This document shows, piece after piece, positions 45,250 to 53,811 of a stretch of 64,000 bases of DNA. Source of the stretch: an uncultured Eubacteriales bacterium (GTDB lineage Bacteria > Bacillota > Clostridia > Christensenellales > Borkfalkiaceae). A program made the translations under genes and the position numbers. Positions within the stretch are counted from its first letter, which is position 1. Each line of letters opens with the position of its first letter. The DNA lies in the NCBI GenBank assembly GCA_958421945.1, contig CATZMZ010000001.1, positions 124,001 through 188,000 of the forward strand, written 5' to 3'. Below the pieces are notes generated by a model, which did not search any database, was not told the origin of the DNA, and worked only from the letters and a program-made list of their open reading frames with translations.

Positions 45250-45370
45250 GCAAACGCGGCGGCTCGACTGTCGCAACCGAAGCAAACGCGGCGGCTCGGC
45301 TGTCGCAACCGAAGCAAACGCGGCGGCTCGACTGTCGCAACCGAAGCAAACGCCGCGACCGACGCGACGC
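45250..45370. repeat. Tandem 32-bp GC-rich repeat, 3.8 copies
   Basis: Units start at 45250, 45282, 45314 and 45346 (last one partial). Each begins GCAAACGCGGCGGCTCG and ends GTCGCAACCGAA. Copy 2 differs by one base (CTCGG). Located 60 bp upstream of the Mrp gene start, in its leader or promoter region. No coding role seen. Confidence 0.85.
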
Positions 45371-45427
45371 AGTACGAAGCATAATAACGCGTTTAATACA
45401 ACGCACAAATATAAGGAGTGTTTTTAT

Positions 45428-46240
45428 ATGAGCGAGTGTTCTCACGATTGCTCTTCCTGTAACGAGAATTGTTCGGAAAGAGCGTTCGAAAAAGAAAAAC
45501 AAAACGAAAAAAGCAAAATTAAAAAGCTTATCGGCGTGGTAAGCGGCAAAGGCGGCGTGGGTAAATCGCTGGTTACCTCCTTGCTCGCTTCCGCGGCGAA
45601 GAGAAAAGGCTGTTCCGTCGCGATTTTAGACGCGGACGTTACGGGTCCGTCTATTCCCAAATTGTTCGGAATAAAAACCCGCGCGTATTCGCCGGACGGC
45701 AAATATCTGCTGCCCGTCGAAAGCGAAAACGGCGTTAAGGTGATGAGCTTAAACCTGCTTCTTGCCGGCGAGGACGACCCCGTCGTGTGGCGCGGACCTA
45801 TCATCGCTGGGACTGTTAAGCAGTTTTACACGGACGTGGCGTGGGGCGACGTAGACTATATGTTCGTCGATATGCCCCCGGGAACGGGCGACGTTCCGCT
45901 GACCGTTTTCCAAAGCCTTCCGCTCGACGGTATCGTGGTGGTTACCTCCCCGCAAGAGCTGGTATCGATGATTGTCGGCAAAGCCGTTAAAATGGCGGAG
46001 CTTATGCACGTACCCGTGCTTGCGCTTGTTGAAAACCTGTCGTATTATAAGTGCGAGGGGTGCGGCAAGATTTTAGACGTTTTCGGTAAAAGCAAAATAG
46101 AGGAAACGGCTGCGAGATTCGGCGTAAAGATTCATACCCGCTTGCCCATCAACCCCGAGTTTGCGGCGTTATCGGACGCGGGCAAAATTTACGACGCGCG
46201 CGTTCCCGAAATAGAAAAACTGTTTGACGAAATCAAATGA
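45428..46240 (+). CDS. Mrp/NBP35-type P-loop ATPase, Fe-S cluster carrier
   Basis: 270 residues. N-terminal cysteines in CSHDCSSCNENCS (residues 4-16) resemble the cluster-binding tail of NBP35. Walker A VSGKGGVGKSLV near 39-50, switch DADVTGPSIPKLFG near 68-81, DMPPGTGDVPLT near 149-160, and the CEGCGK (CxxC) near 213 that binds the bridging cluster in the dimer. Delivers Fe-S clusters to apo-proteins, useful for the Fe-S-rich Rnf complex encoded nearby. SD AAGGAG. Confidence 0.94.
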   Translation: MSECSHDCSSCNENCSERAFEKEKQNEKSKIKKLIGVVSGKGGVGKSLVTSLLASAAKRKGCSVAILDADVTGPSIPKLFGIKTRAYSPDGKYLLPVESENGVKVMSLNLLLAGEDDPVVWRGPIIAGTVKQFYTDVAWGDVDYMFVDMPPGTGDVPLTVFQSLPLDGIVVVTSPQELVSMIVGKAVKMAELMHVPVLALVENLSYYKCEGCGKILDVFGKSKIEETAARFGVKIHTRLPINPEFAALSDAGKIYDARVPEIEKLFDEIK

Positions 46241-46247
46241 TTTATCG

Positions 46248-46286
46248 GCGGCTGCCCGCGGTTTCCCGCGGGCAGCCGCAGTTTTT
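46248..46286 (+). terminator. Terminator of the Mrp gene
   Basis: GCGGCTGCCCGCGG / CCCGCGGGCAGCCGC, about 14 bp, three-base loop, followed by AGTTTTTA. Confidence 0.8.
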
Positions 46287-46360
46287 ACGTGCTTTTCGTC
46301 GATATAAGCAAAATCGCAAACGTCGTTATTGCTATATTGAAACGCGCAAACTATAAAAAT

Positions 46361-46392
46361 CGCGCCGTATTTGCTTTTTGCAATACGGCGCG
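46361..46392. terminator. Terminator between convergent genes
   Basis: CGCGCCGTATT / AATACGGCGCG around a short T-rich loop; likely ends the leftward degV transcript. Confidence 0.6.
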
Positions 46393-46488
46393 CAGAATTT
46401 TAATTTATAACGGTTTATGTTTTAATCCCGACAAAAAAGCTCTGATTCCTATAAAAAGAACGTAAGCGTCAAATGCGGACAAAGCCTT

Positions 46489-47379
46489 TTAAAGCGGTCT
46501 TTCTTCGTTGGAAAGGAAAGCCAACGCAACCACGTTAGGACCTAAATGAGAGCCGATGACCGGTCCTATTATCCTGATTTCGGGTTTAATTCCGCAACGC
46601 TCTAAAATAAGGTTCTGAAGCTTTTTCGCGGCGTCCATGTTGTCGGTATGCCCGATATAGGCTATCGGATAGTCTTTGTTAAGCGAATAATTTTTAAGCT
46701 CGTCCGCAATAGAGGACAGGGCGTTTTTCATGCCGCGTTCCTTGCGATAGGTAATCAGCTTGCCTTCCTTGGTGAACACGATAACGGGCTTAATGTTAAG
46801 CATCGTGCCGATAGTTCCCGAAAGCGCGGAAAGTCTGCCGCCGCGAACGAGATATTTAAGGTCGTCCGCAATGATGAAATGCTGAAAATTACGCTTAACG
46901 CTTTCAACGTAATCGTACGTTTCCTGCGCGGTTTTGCCTTTGTTTCGCATATCGACGGCAATTCTTACCATAGCGCCCTGACCGATGGTCGTTGTGCTGC
47001 ATTCCATACAAAGACAGTTAAAATCGGGGAAATCCTTTTTAACCCTTTCGACGGCTTCGCGCGCGACGTCCACCGTGTGGCACAAACCGTAGCTTATGGT
47101 AAAATGCACGGCGTCTTTAACTCCGTCCTCCGCCATTTTCCTGAAATGTTCCTCGTGGACGAACGGGTTATTCATGCTTGTTTTGCTCATAATTCCCGCG
47201 CGGAGTTTGTTATATAAATCCACGTATTCATCGGGGGATTGAAAGCAGTCCTTATGTTCGGTAACGACCCCCTTTTCGGTGAGCATAAAAGTAAGCGGTA
47301 AGAAGTAAAGCTCGTTTTCCTTTACCTCGTCCGCGTAAAAATCCGCAGTAGAATCGGTTGAAATTTCAAATTTTCTCAT
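46489..47379 (-). CDS. DegV-family fatty-acid-binding protein
   Basis: 296 residues. N-terminal STDSTADFYADEV, the DegV SKTSMNNP (near 67, hydroxyl ligand for the fatty acid carboxylate), and VRGGRLSALSGTIGTMLNIK near 182-201. In Firmicutes DegV/FakB proteins present fatty acids to the kinase FakA for phospholipid synthesis; no FakA gene is here. Monocistronic, convergent with the Mrp gene. Confidence 0.92.
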   Translation of the reverse strand: MRKFEISTDSTADFYADEVKENELYFLPLTFMLTEKGVVTEHKDCFQSPDEYVDLYNKLRAGIMSKTSMNNPFVHEEHFRKMAEDGVKDAVHFTISYGLCHTVDVAREAVERVKKDFPDFNCLCMECSTTTIGQGAMVRIAVDMRNKGKTAQETYDYVESVKRNFQHFIIADDLKYLVRGGRLSALSGTIGTMLNIKPVIVFTKEGKLITYRKERGMKNALSSIADELKNYSLNKDYPIAYIGHTDNMDAAKKLQNLILERCGIKPEIRIIGPVIGSHLGPNVVALAFLSNEERPL

Positions 47380-47450
47380 AACGTTTTTCCTTTTATAAAG
47401 TATTCTTAAAAAATAAACGTATGCGTAAAAGAATATAACGCGATAAAATT

Positions 47451-47480
47451 ATTTTAACATTTTTTAATCTATAAAGTCAA
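47451..47480 (-). promoter_or_regulatory. degV promoter
   Basis: Reverse strand: TTGACT (47480-47475), 18-bp spacer, TAAAAT (47456-47451). Confidence 0.55.
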
Positions 47481-47647
47481 CGGAAAGGAACGCCGTATTT
47501 AAATTTTTATGGACGTTTTATCGGCGGTCAGTCGGTCGGGCGTCAAAGGCGGAGCGGCAGGGAAACGTCGGTAGGGTAATTTTTTTCGGACAAAGGTTAA
47601 AAAGCGTGCGATTAACGGATATTCCGCGCGATATTATTACGAATTCA

Positions 47648-47676
47648 TTGACTTTAATCGCGCTTCGTGGTAAGAT
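47648..47676 (+). promoter_or_regulatory. Promoter of the SIS-YitT-TIM-CapA gene row
   Basis: TTGACT (47648-47653), 17-bp spacer, TAAGAT (47671-47676). Confidence 0.6.
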
Positions 47677-47729
47677 ATATCCGTACGTTAAAGCGGACTT
47701 GTCCGCAAATAGAAAAGGACGGTGATTTT

Positions 47730-48341
47730 ATGAAAAAGGAAACACTCGACGCTGTAAAAAGCGTTTACGAAATCGAAAGCGAATGTATTAAAGAAATGGC
47801 GGATTATTTTGACGAAAAAAGTTTCGCAAACGCTGTGGAGCTTCTTAAAAACGCGCAAAGAATAGGGACTTCCGGTTGCGGACATTCGGGTATTATTTGT
47901 CAGCATTTTTCGCACTTGCTTTGCTGTATAGAACGTCCGTCGCGGTTTATTTCTCCTGCGGAGGCGGTTCACGGCGCAACGGGCTTTTTGCAGGAAGGCG
48001 ACGTTATGGTTTTCGCTTCGCGCGGAGGCAAAACGAAGGAACTTTTACCCATTCTCGATATATGCAAAACGAAAAAGATTAAGGTTATCACCGTTACCGA
48101 AAATTTAGATTCGCCGCTTGCAAAGGGGGCGGACGTCGTGCTTAAACAACACGTCAACAGGGAAACGGATAAATATAATTCGCAAGGCACAACGTCTACG
48201 ACTGCGCTCTGCGTGATTTTCCATACCTTACAGACCGCGCTTATTGAGGAAACGGGCTTTCTGAACGAGCAGTTTGCGGTTATTCACCCCGGCGGCGCTG
48301 TCGGCGAACGCCTTAACAAAGAAGAAAACGCCAAAATTTAA
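47730..48341 (+). CDS. SIS-domain sugar-phosphate isomerase-like protein
   Basis: 203 residues from ATG 47730 (MKKETLDAVKS), after GGACGGTGA. One SIS domain: RIGTSGCGHSGIICQHFSH near 44-62, VFASRGGKTKELLPI near 93-107, VITVTEN near 117, and IHPGGAVGERLN at the end, the closing motif of KpsF/GutQ-type arabinose-5-phosphate isomerases. The CBS domains of those enzymes are missing, so the substrate is open. First of four same-direction genes. Confidence 0.85.
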   Translation: MKKETLDAVKSVYEIESECIKEMADYFDEKSFANAVELLKNAQRIGTSGCGHSGIICQHFSHLLCCIERPSRFISPAEAVHGATGFLQEGDVMVFASRGGKTKELLPILDICKTKKIKVITVTENLDSPLAKGADVVLKQHVNRETDKYNSQGTTSTTALCVIFHTLQTALIEETGFLNEQFAVIHPGGAVGERLNKEENAKI

Positions 48342-48389
48342 GCGGAAATTCCGATTGTTTAATTCGAAAGGATTAGAAAGTGATTTAAA

Positions 48390-49283
48390 ATGAAAACCAA
48401 ACAGATGATTGCTTTGGAGTACGTGTTTATCATGCTTATCGGCGTGCTTTTCGCGCTAGGGTACATACTTTTCGTCGTTCCCAACAACTTCGCGCCGGCG
48501 GGCATTAACGGTATCGCGGTCATGATTCAGTATAAGCTCCGTTTTTCGGTCGGTTATATGTCGCTTATTATAAACGTTCCGCTGTGCGTGGCCGCGTTTA
48601 TTTTCTTAAATCGCAAGTTCGCGATAAGGACGTTCGTTTTTTGTATCGTTTATTCGGTCGCGTATCTCGTCTTTCAGAAAACGGGAATTTTCGATAAATT
48701 TCAATACAACGCGGGCGGAGTGGATACCATTTATCCCGTGCTTATCGCGGGGCTTATAAGCGGCTTTTCATACGGCTGCCTGTTCCGTCTTAATTCAAGC
48801 TCGGGCGGCACGGACGTCGTTGCAAAATTCGTCAGCAAAAAGAAGCCTTTTCTTAACTTTTTTTGGGTAACTTTTGCCATTAACGCCGTGGTTGCGTTCG
48901 CGTCGTATTTCGTTTATGCGGAAAACGTCGGCGGCACGACCGTTTATAATTTCAAGCCCGTCTGCCTTTGTGTGCTGTATTGTTTTTTGTCAAGCTTCGT
49001 GGGCAACTTTATGCTTAAAGGCTCGCGTTCCGCTTGCGAATTCGTTATTGTAACCACCCACGCGGACGAGATTGAAAAACTCGTGCTGAAAACCCTCCAT
49101 CACTCGGCTACGCGGATTAAAGGTCAGGGCATATACACCGGCACGGATAAGGAAATTCTTATTTGCGTCGTAAACAGGCATCAGATGGTGGAATTCGAAG
49201 ATTTAATCAGACGCTTCCCCGACACGTTCACCTTCATCAATACCGTGGACGACACCGTGGGCAATTTTAAAAAAATAAAGTAA
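48390..49283 (+). CDS. YitT-family membrane protein
   Basis: 297 residues: five or six helices in the first 215 residues (LGYILFVVPNNFAPAGINGI near 24-43 and LNSSSGGTDVVAKFVSKK near 133-150 are family marks), then a cytosolic DUF2179 domain (about 220-290) with TRIKGQGIYTGTDKEILICV. Transport role suspected, substrate unknown. 48 bp after the SIS gene. Confidence 0.88.
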   Translation: MKTKQMIALEYVFIMLIGVLFALGYILFVVPNNFAPAGINGIAVMIQYKLRFSVGYMSLIINVPLCVAAFIFLNRKFAIRTFVFCIVYSVAYLVFQKTGIFDKFQYNAGGVDTIYPVLIAGLISGFSYGCLFRLNSSSGGTDVVAKFVSKKKPFLNFFWVTFAINAVVAFASYFVYAENVGGTTVYNFKPVCLCVLYCFLSSFVGNFMLKGSRSACEFVIVTTHADEIEKLVLKTLHHSATRIKGQGIYTGTDKEILICVVNRHQMVEFEDLIRRFPDTFTFINTVDDTVGNFKKIK

Positions 49284-49367
49284 ACGATTGCCGTTAATAA
49301 TTCAAAAAAACAGCGCAAACGATAATCGGTATATTTTACCGAAAATAAAGATTATAGGAGAAAAATT

Positions 49368-50072
49368 ATGCTTAAAAATTACAAAATCAGCGAACCGTTT
49401 TTCGAATACGGACCTAAATGCTATATGTACGGCAAAACCCTGCTCGATATGGCAATCGGTCTTGACAAGCTTTCCGAAAAATACGATATCGACGTCGTAC
49501 TCGATATTCCCGATACCGAAATTTTTAACGTCGCGCAGCACGTTAAAAGGGTACACGTTTATTCGCAGCATATGGACAGCCTTCCCGTCGGCAGAGGTAT
49601 GGGCAGAACCCTTCCCGAAGCGGTTAAAGCGGCGGGCGCGGTCGGCGTTATGCTTAACCACGCGGAACGCAAGCTTACGCTCGACGAAATCGAAAAAGCC
49701 ATTAAACGCGCGGACGAGGTCGGTCTCGCAACTATGGTTTGCGCCGATTCAGTAGAGGAAGTTAAGGCTATCGCAAAGCTTTCGCCTAACATCATCGTCG
49801 CAGAACCGTCCGAGCTTATCGGCACGGGTAAACCCGCGGATAAAGCTTACGTGGACGAGGTTATCAGGGTTATCCGCGAAATAAATCCTGATATTAAGCC
49901 TTTCCCGTCCGCAGGAATAACCAAGGGTGAGGACTGCTACAACATTATCAAGGCGGGCGCGTCCGCTTCGGGCTGCTCTTCCGCAATCGCAAAAGCTGCC
50001 GACCCGTTAAAGCTCGCCGAAGAAATGATTGCCGCCGTTCGCCGCGCTTACGACGAAAGAACGGGTAAATAA
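49368..50072 (+). CDS. Triosephosphate-isomerase-like sugar-phosphate isomerase (archaeal-type subfamily)
   Basis: 234 residues, a TIM barrel. Active-site pattern: Lys in FEYGPKCYMYG near 17, catalytic His in GVMLNHAERKL near 93, Glu in IIVAEPSELIGTG near 145, and phosphate loop AGITKGEDCYNIIKAGASASG near 185-205. This matches the short archaeal-type TIM group found as extra copies in gut bacteria, where they handle tetrulose or other sugar phosphates. It is not the standard bacterial tpiA. Grouped with SIS and YitT genes. Confidence 0.82.
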   Translation: MLKNYKISEPFFEYGPKCYMYGKTLLDMAIGLDKLSEKYDIDVVLDIPDTEIFNVAQHVKRVHVYSQHMDSLPVGRGMGRTLPEAVKAAGAVGVMLNHAERKLTLDEIEKAIKRADEVGLATMVCADSVEEVKAIAKLSPNIIVAEPSELIGTGKPADKAYVDEVIRVIREINPDIKPFPSAGITKGEDCYNIIKAGASASGCSSAIAKAADPLKLAEEMIAAVRRAYDERTGK

Positions 50073-50119
50073 TAACGGACAAATAATCAGGTGTCGTAAC
50101 TGTTAAGGAAGAATAAATT

Positions 50120-51427
50120 ATGAACGAAAAACTTTTCACCGTTATCGCGACGGGGGATGCGCTGTTTACAGCGGATTTTCCCAAAGAGTATTCCGACGGC
50201 GAATTTATTGAAATTTCAGACTATATTAAAAGCTGTGACGCGAAGCTGACTAATCTCGAAACGAATTTATCCGATTTCGAATTCAGTCCTAATCAATACT
50301 CCGGCGGGACGTGGCTTAACACCCGCAGAAAGTATTTTAAGTATCTTAAAAGCTACGGTTTCGACTTTTACGGCAACGCGAACAACCATTGCCTCGATTA
50401 CGGCGTGGACGGTATGCTTTCGACGATAAAAACGCTCGAAGATAACGGCGTTTATCACGCAGGCACGGGCGAAAGTTTAGAAAAAGCCCAAGCCCCCGCG
50501 GTGTTTACGCGCGGCGGCAAAAGCGTGGCGGTGTTCGCGGTCGACAGCTCTTTCGAAAAACCGTCTATGGCGGGGGTTGCGACGCTTTCGTTAAAGGGGC
50601 GTCCCGGCGTAAACTATTTAAGACACAAAACGGCGTATAAAATAGACGAAAACGACGTCGCAAACCTTAAAAAGATAGCGGAAAAAACGCGAATTAACGC
50701 GGAAAGAGAACTTTCCATCGCAACGGGTTACAAAACGCCCGACCCCGAAGGGGTTTACGTTTTCGGGGACATGACCTTTACCACCGATAAAAATACGCCC
50801 GTTACCGCTTGCGACGAGCGCGATCTGAAAAGATTGACGTCGCTCGTAAAGGACGCCAAGAGCAAAAACGATTACGTTTTCGTTCTCGTACATTGTCACG
50901 ACGACGACGGAATTTCGCACGCAGTCCCGCCCGAATATCTGACGGAGTTTTCGCACGCGCTTATAGACAGCGGCGCGTCGGCGGTTTTCGGCGGCGGTTG
51001 TCACGAGCTTCGCGGGATAGAAATTTATAAGGGTTTGCCCATATTCTATTCGCTCGGCGATTTTACTTATCAGGGCATGCGCGTGGAAATTTTACCCGCG
51101 GACTTTATGGAAAGTTACGGGCTGGATAAAAACGCCACCGCGCAGGAAGCGTTGTACAAGCGTTCGCGCGGGGGAAAGGTCGGGTTGCAGACGCAGCTTA
51201 AAAATTTCCTTACGGTATTGCCGAAGCTGTCGTACGACGGCGACAAAATGGTAGGCTTCGAACTTGCGCCCGTTAAGCTTTTCTTTATGACGGGCGACAC
51301 GAGGGAGGGATTGCCGTACATTGCGAAGGGTGAAGAAGCGGAGATGATTTTTAACAAACTCGACGCGCTGTCAAAACCGTTCGGAACGAAGTTAAAACTC
51401 GAAAAGGGTAAAATAGTTTTAAATTAA
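50120..51427 (+). CDS. CapA-family metallophosphatase-like protein
   Basis: 435 residues of the poly-gamma-glutamate CapA type (calcineurin-like fold). VIATGDALFTADFP near 8-21, LTNLETNLSDFE near 45, YGNANNHCLDYG near 83-94, VLVHCHDDDG near 255, and GGGCHELRGIEIYKGLPIFY near 292-311. No signal peptide, so probably cytosolic, unlike secreted CapA. True substrate unknown. Fourth gene of the SIS-YitT-TIM group, 47 bp after the TIM gene. Confidence 0.88.
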   Translation: MNEKLFTVIATGDALFTADFPKEYSDGEFIEISDYIKSCDAKLTNLETNLSDFEFSPNQYSGGTWLNTRRKYFKYLKSYGFDFYGNANNHCLDYGVDGMLSTIKTLEDNGVYHAGTGESLEKAQAPAVFTRGGKSVAVFAVDSSFEKPSMAGVATLSLKGRPGVNYLRHKTAYKIDENDVANLKKIAEKTRINAERELSIATGYKTPDPEGVYVFGDMTFTTDKNTPVTACDERDLKRLTSLVKDAKSKNDYVFVLVHCHDDDGISHAVPPEYLTEFSHALIDSGASAVFGGGCHELRGIEIYKGLPIFYSLGDFTYQGMRVEILPADFMESYGLDKNATAQEALYKRSRGGKVGLQTQLKNFLTVLPKLSYDGDKMVGFELAPVKLFFMTGDTREGLPYIAKGEEAEMIFNKLDALSKPFGTKLKLEKGKIVLN

Positions 51428-51550
51428 GCGTATAAGCATTATTGCGCAAAAATCGCGGCGTTCGGGCGGAAATCGCGACAATACGCGACGAATGCGTAAA
51501 ACGATTTATATAATGTATATAAAAATGTACGAGTAAATCCCTTTTTACGC

Positions 51551-51579
51551 TTGACGGTTTATTATAAAAATGGTAAAAT
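51551..51579 (+). promoter_or_regulatory. yjbQ promoter
   Basis: TTGACG (51551-51556), 17-bp spacer, TAAAAT (51574-51579). Confidence 0.65.
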
Positions 51580-51610
51580 AATATTAGAGAATTATATAAG
51601 GAGTTCTATT

Positions 51611-52261
51611 ATGGAATTTAAAGTTTTTCAGAAAGAGTTAGAAGTGCAGAGCAAGGGTTGGAGACCTACTTTCCACGACATTTCGCGCGAAGTTATCGAT
51701 ATCGTTAAGCAGTCCGGCATCAAAAACGGAACTGTTACCATCGCTTCTCACCACACCACCTGTTCGGTTATGATTCAGGAATGTTCGCACGACGTCGATA
51801 TTTACGATTTGGAATACTTGCAGCACGATATTTTAAAGATTATGCAAAAGCTCGTTCCCGATTATTCCGAAACTAATCAGTATATGCACCCCGGTCCTAT
51901 TCACTCGCAGTTCGGCAGAATGGTAAACGAACCCGGCGACTGGACGTCGCTTAACACCGACGGACATCTTCGTTCGGTTTTCTTCGGCAGAAGCGAAGCC
52001 ATGACCATTAAAGACGGCGTGTTGGACGGCGGTGAATTCGCACATATCTATTTCGTCGACTGGGATCAGGTGAGAGCAAGACATCGTCAGATTAACGTTA
52101 CCGTTATGGGAACGACCGAGGACGTAAACGACAGAAAGTATAACGACGGCAAGGTTGTCGATACTTGGAGAAAGTTTACCGACGAGGAAAAAGCCGACGA
52201 CGTTCACTACACTTTACAGCAAACGAGAAGAGACCCCAAAGATACCAAAAAATGGTTCTAA
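51611..52261 (+). CDS. YjbQ/UPF0047-family protein
   Basis: 216 residues from ATG 51611, SD AAGGAG; an upstream in-frame start would lie inside the promoter. Begins MEFKVFQKELEVQSKGW, with the family motifs TIASHHTTCSVMIQEC near 40-55 and NTDGHLRSVFFGRSEAMTI near 116-134, giving conserved His/Cys/Glu residues of a possible metal site. YjbQ homologues have weak thiamine-phosphate-synthase activity; the real role is open. This version has a C-terminal extension of about 60 residues after TVMGTTE that is common in Clostridia copies. Confidence 0.88.
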   Translation: MEFKVFQKELEVQSKGWRPTFHDISREVIDIVKQSGIKNGTVTIASHHTTCSVMIQECSHDVDIYDLEYLQHDILKIMQKLVPDYSETNQYMHPGPIHSQFGRMVNEPGDWTSLNTDGHLRSVFFGRSEAMTIKDGVLDGGEFAHIYFVDWDQVRARHRQINVTVMGTTEDVNDRKYNDGKVVDTWRKFTDEEKADDVHYTLQQTRRDPKDTKKWF

Positions 52262-52321
52262 AAGGTTAAGCCGGATAAAACGGCTAATCGCCGCAAGGTC
52301 GAATACTTAAAAACTAAAAGC

Positions 52322-52407
52322 TGCCGCCCGCGAAATATCGCGGGCGGCTCGTTTATCGGGTATAAAACGAAGAATACGCGGGGCAAGCCGCAACGGCTTG
52401 CCCCGCG
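52322..52407. terminator. Two GC-rich terminators between convergent genes
   Basis: GCCGCCCGCG / CGCGGGCGGC (52322-52348) and GCGGGGCAAGCCG / CGGCTTGCCCCGC (52379-52407). The first probably stops yjbQ, the second the leftward gene at 52434. Confidence 0.7.
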
Positions 52408-52433
52408 TCCGTAAACGGAAAAGCGTTTTAAAA

Positions 52434-52871
52434 TCATAAAAACGCTTTCAGTTTTTCTACGTAACTTTCTTCGAGTTTAAGAAGCTTCGAGATGAATTCC
52501 GCGACGTTTTCGTCGTAATTTTCTTTTTCGTTTTCCATCGCTTTAAGCTCGTTTATTCCCATAACCGTGCCTTTAATCAGCATATCGGCAAGCTTGTTTC
52601 GGCTGTCGTCCACAAGCGTTTTCATCTTAATACTGCTCCACATCACGGCTTTTTTAATCGGACCTATATCCTTCGGCTGAATTTTTTGTTCGGACATAAA
52701 CCCCGATATTTCGCCGATAAGCTTTTCGTAGCCCTCGTATTCGTCAAGCAATTCTTTTTTAAGTTCCGCGTCGTCGACGGACGGCAACACGTCGGAAATG
52801 CTTTGAAGCGCGATATGCGCGTTTTTATACGCGTCGTTAATGGCTTTCCCGTTAATGTTTTCCGCTTCCAT
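52434..52871 (-). CDS. Small all-helical protein of unknown function
   Basis: 145 residues, strongly helical, Lys/Glu-rich, no membrane segment. The pattern NDAYKNAHIALQSISDVLP near 12-30 and KKAVMWSSIKMKTLVDD near 73-89 suggests a four-helix bundle of the ferritin-like DUF2383-style type, but no metal-ligand set can be fixed by eye. GGAGG SD precedes the ATG. Stand-alone, divergent from rplU. Confidence 0.65.
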   Translation of the reverse strand: MEAENINGKAINDAYKNAHIALQSISDVLPSVDDAELKKELLDEYEGYEKLIGEISGFMSEQKIQPKDIGPIKKAVMWSSIKMKTLVDDSRNKLADMLIKGTVMGINELKAMENEKENYDENVAEFISKLLKLEESYVEKLKAFL

Positions 52872-52965
52872 AGTATTGTAACCTCCGCAAATAAAAGTTT
52901 ATAATTAGTTTTGCCGTTTACGGTGAAAATATACTTGAAAATATGTCGAAAACGCGTTAAAACGT

Positions 52966-52994
52966 TTGACAATCTTCACTAAATATTGTAAAAT
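52966..52994 (+). promoter_or_regulatory. rplU-rpmA promoter
   Basis: TTGACA (52966-52971), 17-bp spacer, TAAAAT (52989-52994). An 85-base leader follows, where L21 autoregulation might act; no known leader structure was recognised. Confidence 0.75.
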
Positions 52995-53085
52995 AACAAA
53001 CGTGCCGCTCGAATGGGGTTTTTTAAGCGCGTAACTGCCGCCCCGAAATTAAAATTCGGCGAGACCGGTAACGGAGGTAAACATT

Positions 53086-53457
53086 ATGTACGCAATCGTG
53101 GAAAACGGTTCAAAACAGTACAAAGCGGAAGTCGGTTCTGTCATCAGATTCGAAAAGCTTCCCGGAAACGTTGGCGATAAGGTAGAGCTTAAAGTGCTTA
53201 TGGTGTCCGACGAAAAGGGCATCAAGGTCGCGAAAGACGCGGAAAGCTTTAAGATGGTCGGCGAAATCGTCGCGCAAGGCAAAGAAAAAAAGGTCATAGT
53301 CTTTAAGTATAAGGCTAAAAAGAACGAAAGAAAGAAACAGGGACACCGTCAGCCTTTCACGGCTGTTAAGGTTCTGGAAATCGCTTCCGCAAAGAAGGCT
53401 ACCAGAAAAGCCGCTGTTAAAGAAGCTCAGCCCGCGGACGACGCGGCTGCGGAATAA
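53086..53457 (+). CDS. rplU: 50S ribosomal protein L21
   Basis: 123 residues; MYAIVENGSKQYKAEVGSVI start, central VIVFKYKAKKNERKKQGHRQ near 68-87 and PFTAVKVLEI. An extra 25-residue Ala/Lys-rich tail follows the usual end. SD GGAGG. 12 bp before rpmA, with no gene between. Confidence 0.97.
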   Translation: MYAIVENGSKQYKAEVGSVIRFEKLPGNVGDKVELKVLMVSDEKGIKVAKDAESFKMVGEIVAQGKEKKVIVFKYKAKKNERKKQGHRQPFTAVKVLEIASAKKATRKAAVKEAQPADDAAAE

Positions 53458-53469
53458 GGAGGCTAAAAT

Positions 53470-53742
53470 ATGATATTATTCAGATTATTTGCACACCACA
53501 AAGGCGGCGGAAGCACTAAAAACGGCAGAGACAGCAACGCAAAGCGTTTAGGCATTAAGGCTAACGACGGTCAGTCGGTTTCAGCCGGCAGCATTATCGT
53601 TCGTCAACGCGGAACTAAAATTCACCCCGGCAACAACGTGGGCATCGGCAGCGACGATACCTTGTTTGCGCTTATCGACGGCGTCGTCAAGTTCGAAAGA
53701 GCCGGCAGAAGCGACAAAAAGGTCAGCGTTTACGTGAAATAA
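53470..53742 (+). CDS. rpmA: 50S ribosomal protein L27 with N-terminal extension
   Basis: 90 residues. The mature part starts [20 protein letters not shown], matching other L27 proteins. Seven extra residues, MILFRLF, precede it. Firmicute L27 usually has a nine-residue pre-sequence ending FFA that the protease Prp removes. Here it is shorter and lacks the LQFF pattern, and the prp gene that normally sits between rplU and rpmA is absent. SD GGAGG. Confidence 0.96.
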   Translation: MILFRLFAHHKGGGSTKNGRDSNAKRLGIKANDGQSVSAGSIIVRQRGTKIHPGNNVGIGSDDTLFALIDGVVKFERAGRSDKKVSVYVK

Positions 53743-53755
53743 TTTTATGAAATTT

Positions 53756-53787
53756 AAAGAGCTGCTTGTCGGCTCTTTATTTTTTTA
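53756..53787 (+). terminator. Terminator of rplU-rpmA
   Basis: AAAGAGC / GCTCTTT with a nine-base loop and a long T tract. Confidence 0.75.
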
Positions 53788-53811
53788 TTTGATTGCAGTT
53801 AAGGTGATTTT

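Noticed and set aside
45172..45427. Possible CRISPR array because of regularly spaced repeats
   Set aside because: The 32-bp units are directly adjacent without unique spacers and no cas gene is nearby, so it is a plain tandem repeat.
52995..53085. L21 leader riboregulator
   Set aside because: A leader of about 85 bases exists but I could not match the known L21 leader features, so it is only mentioned with the promoter.
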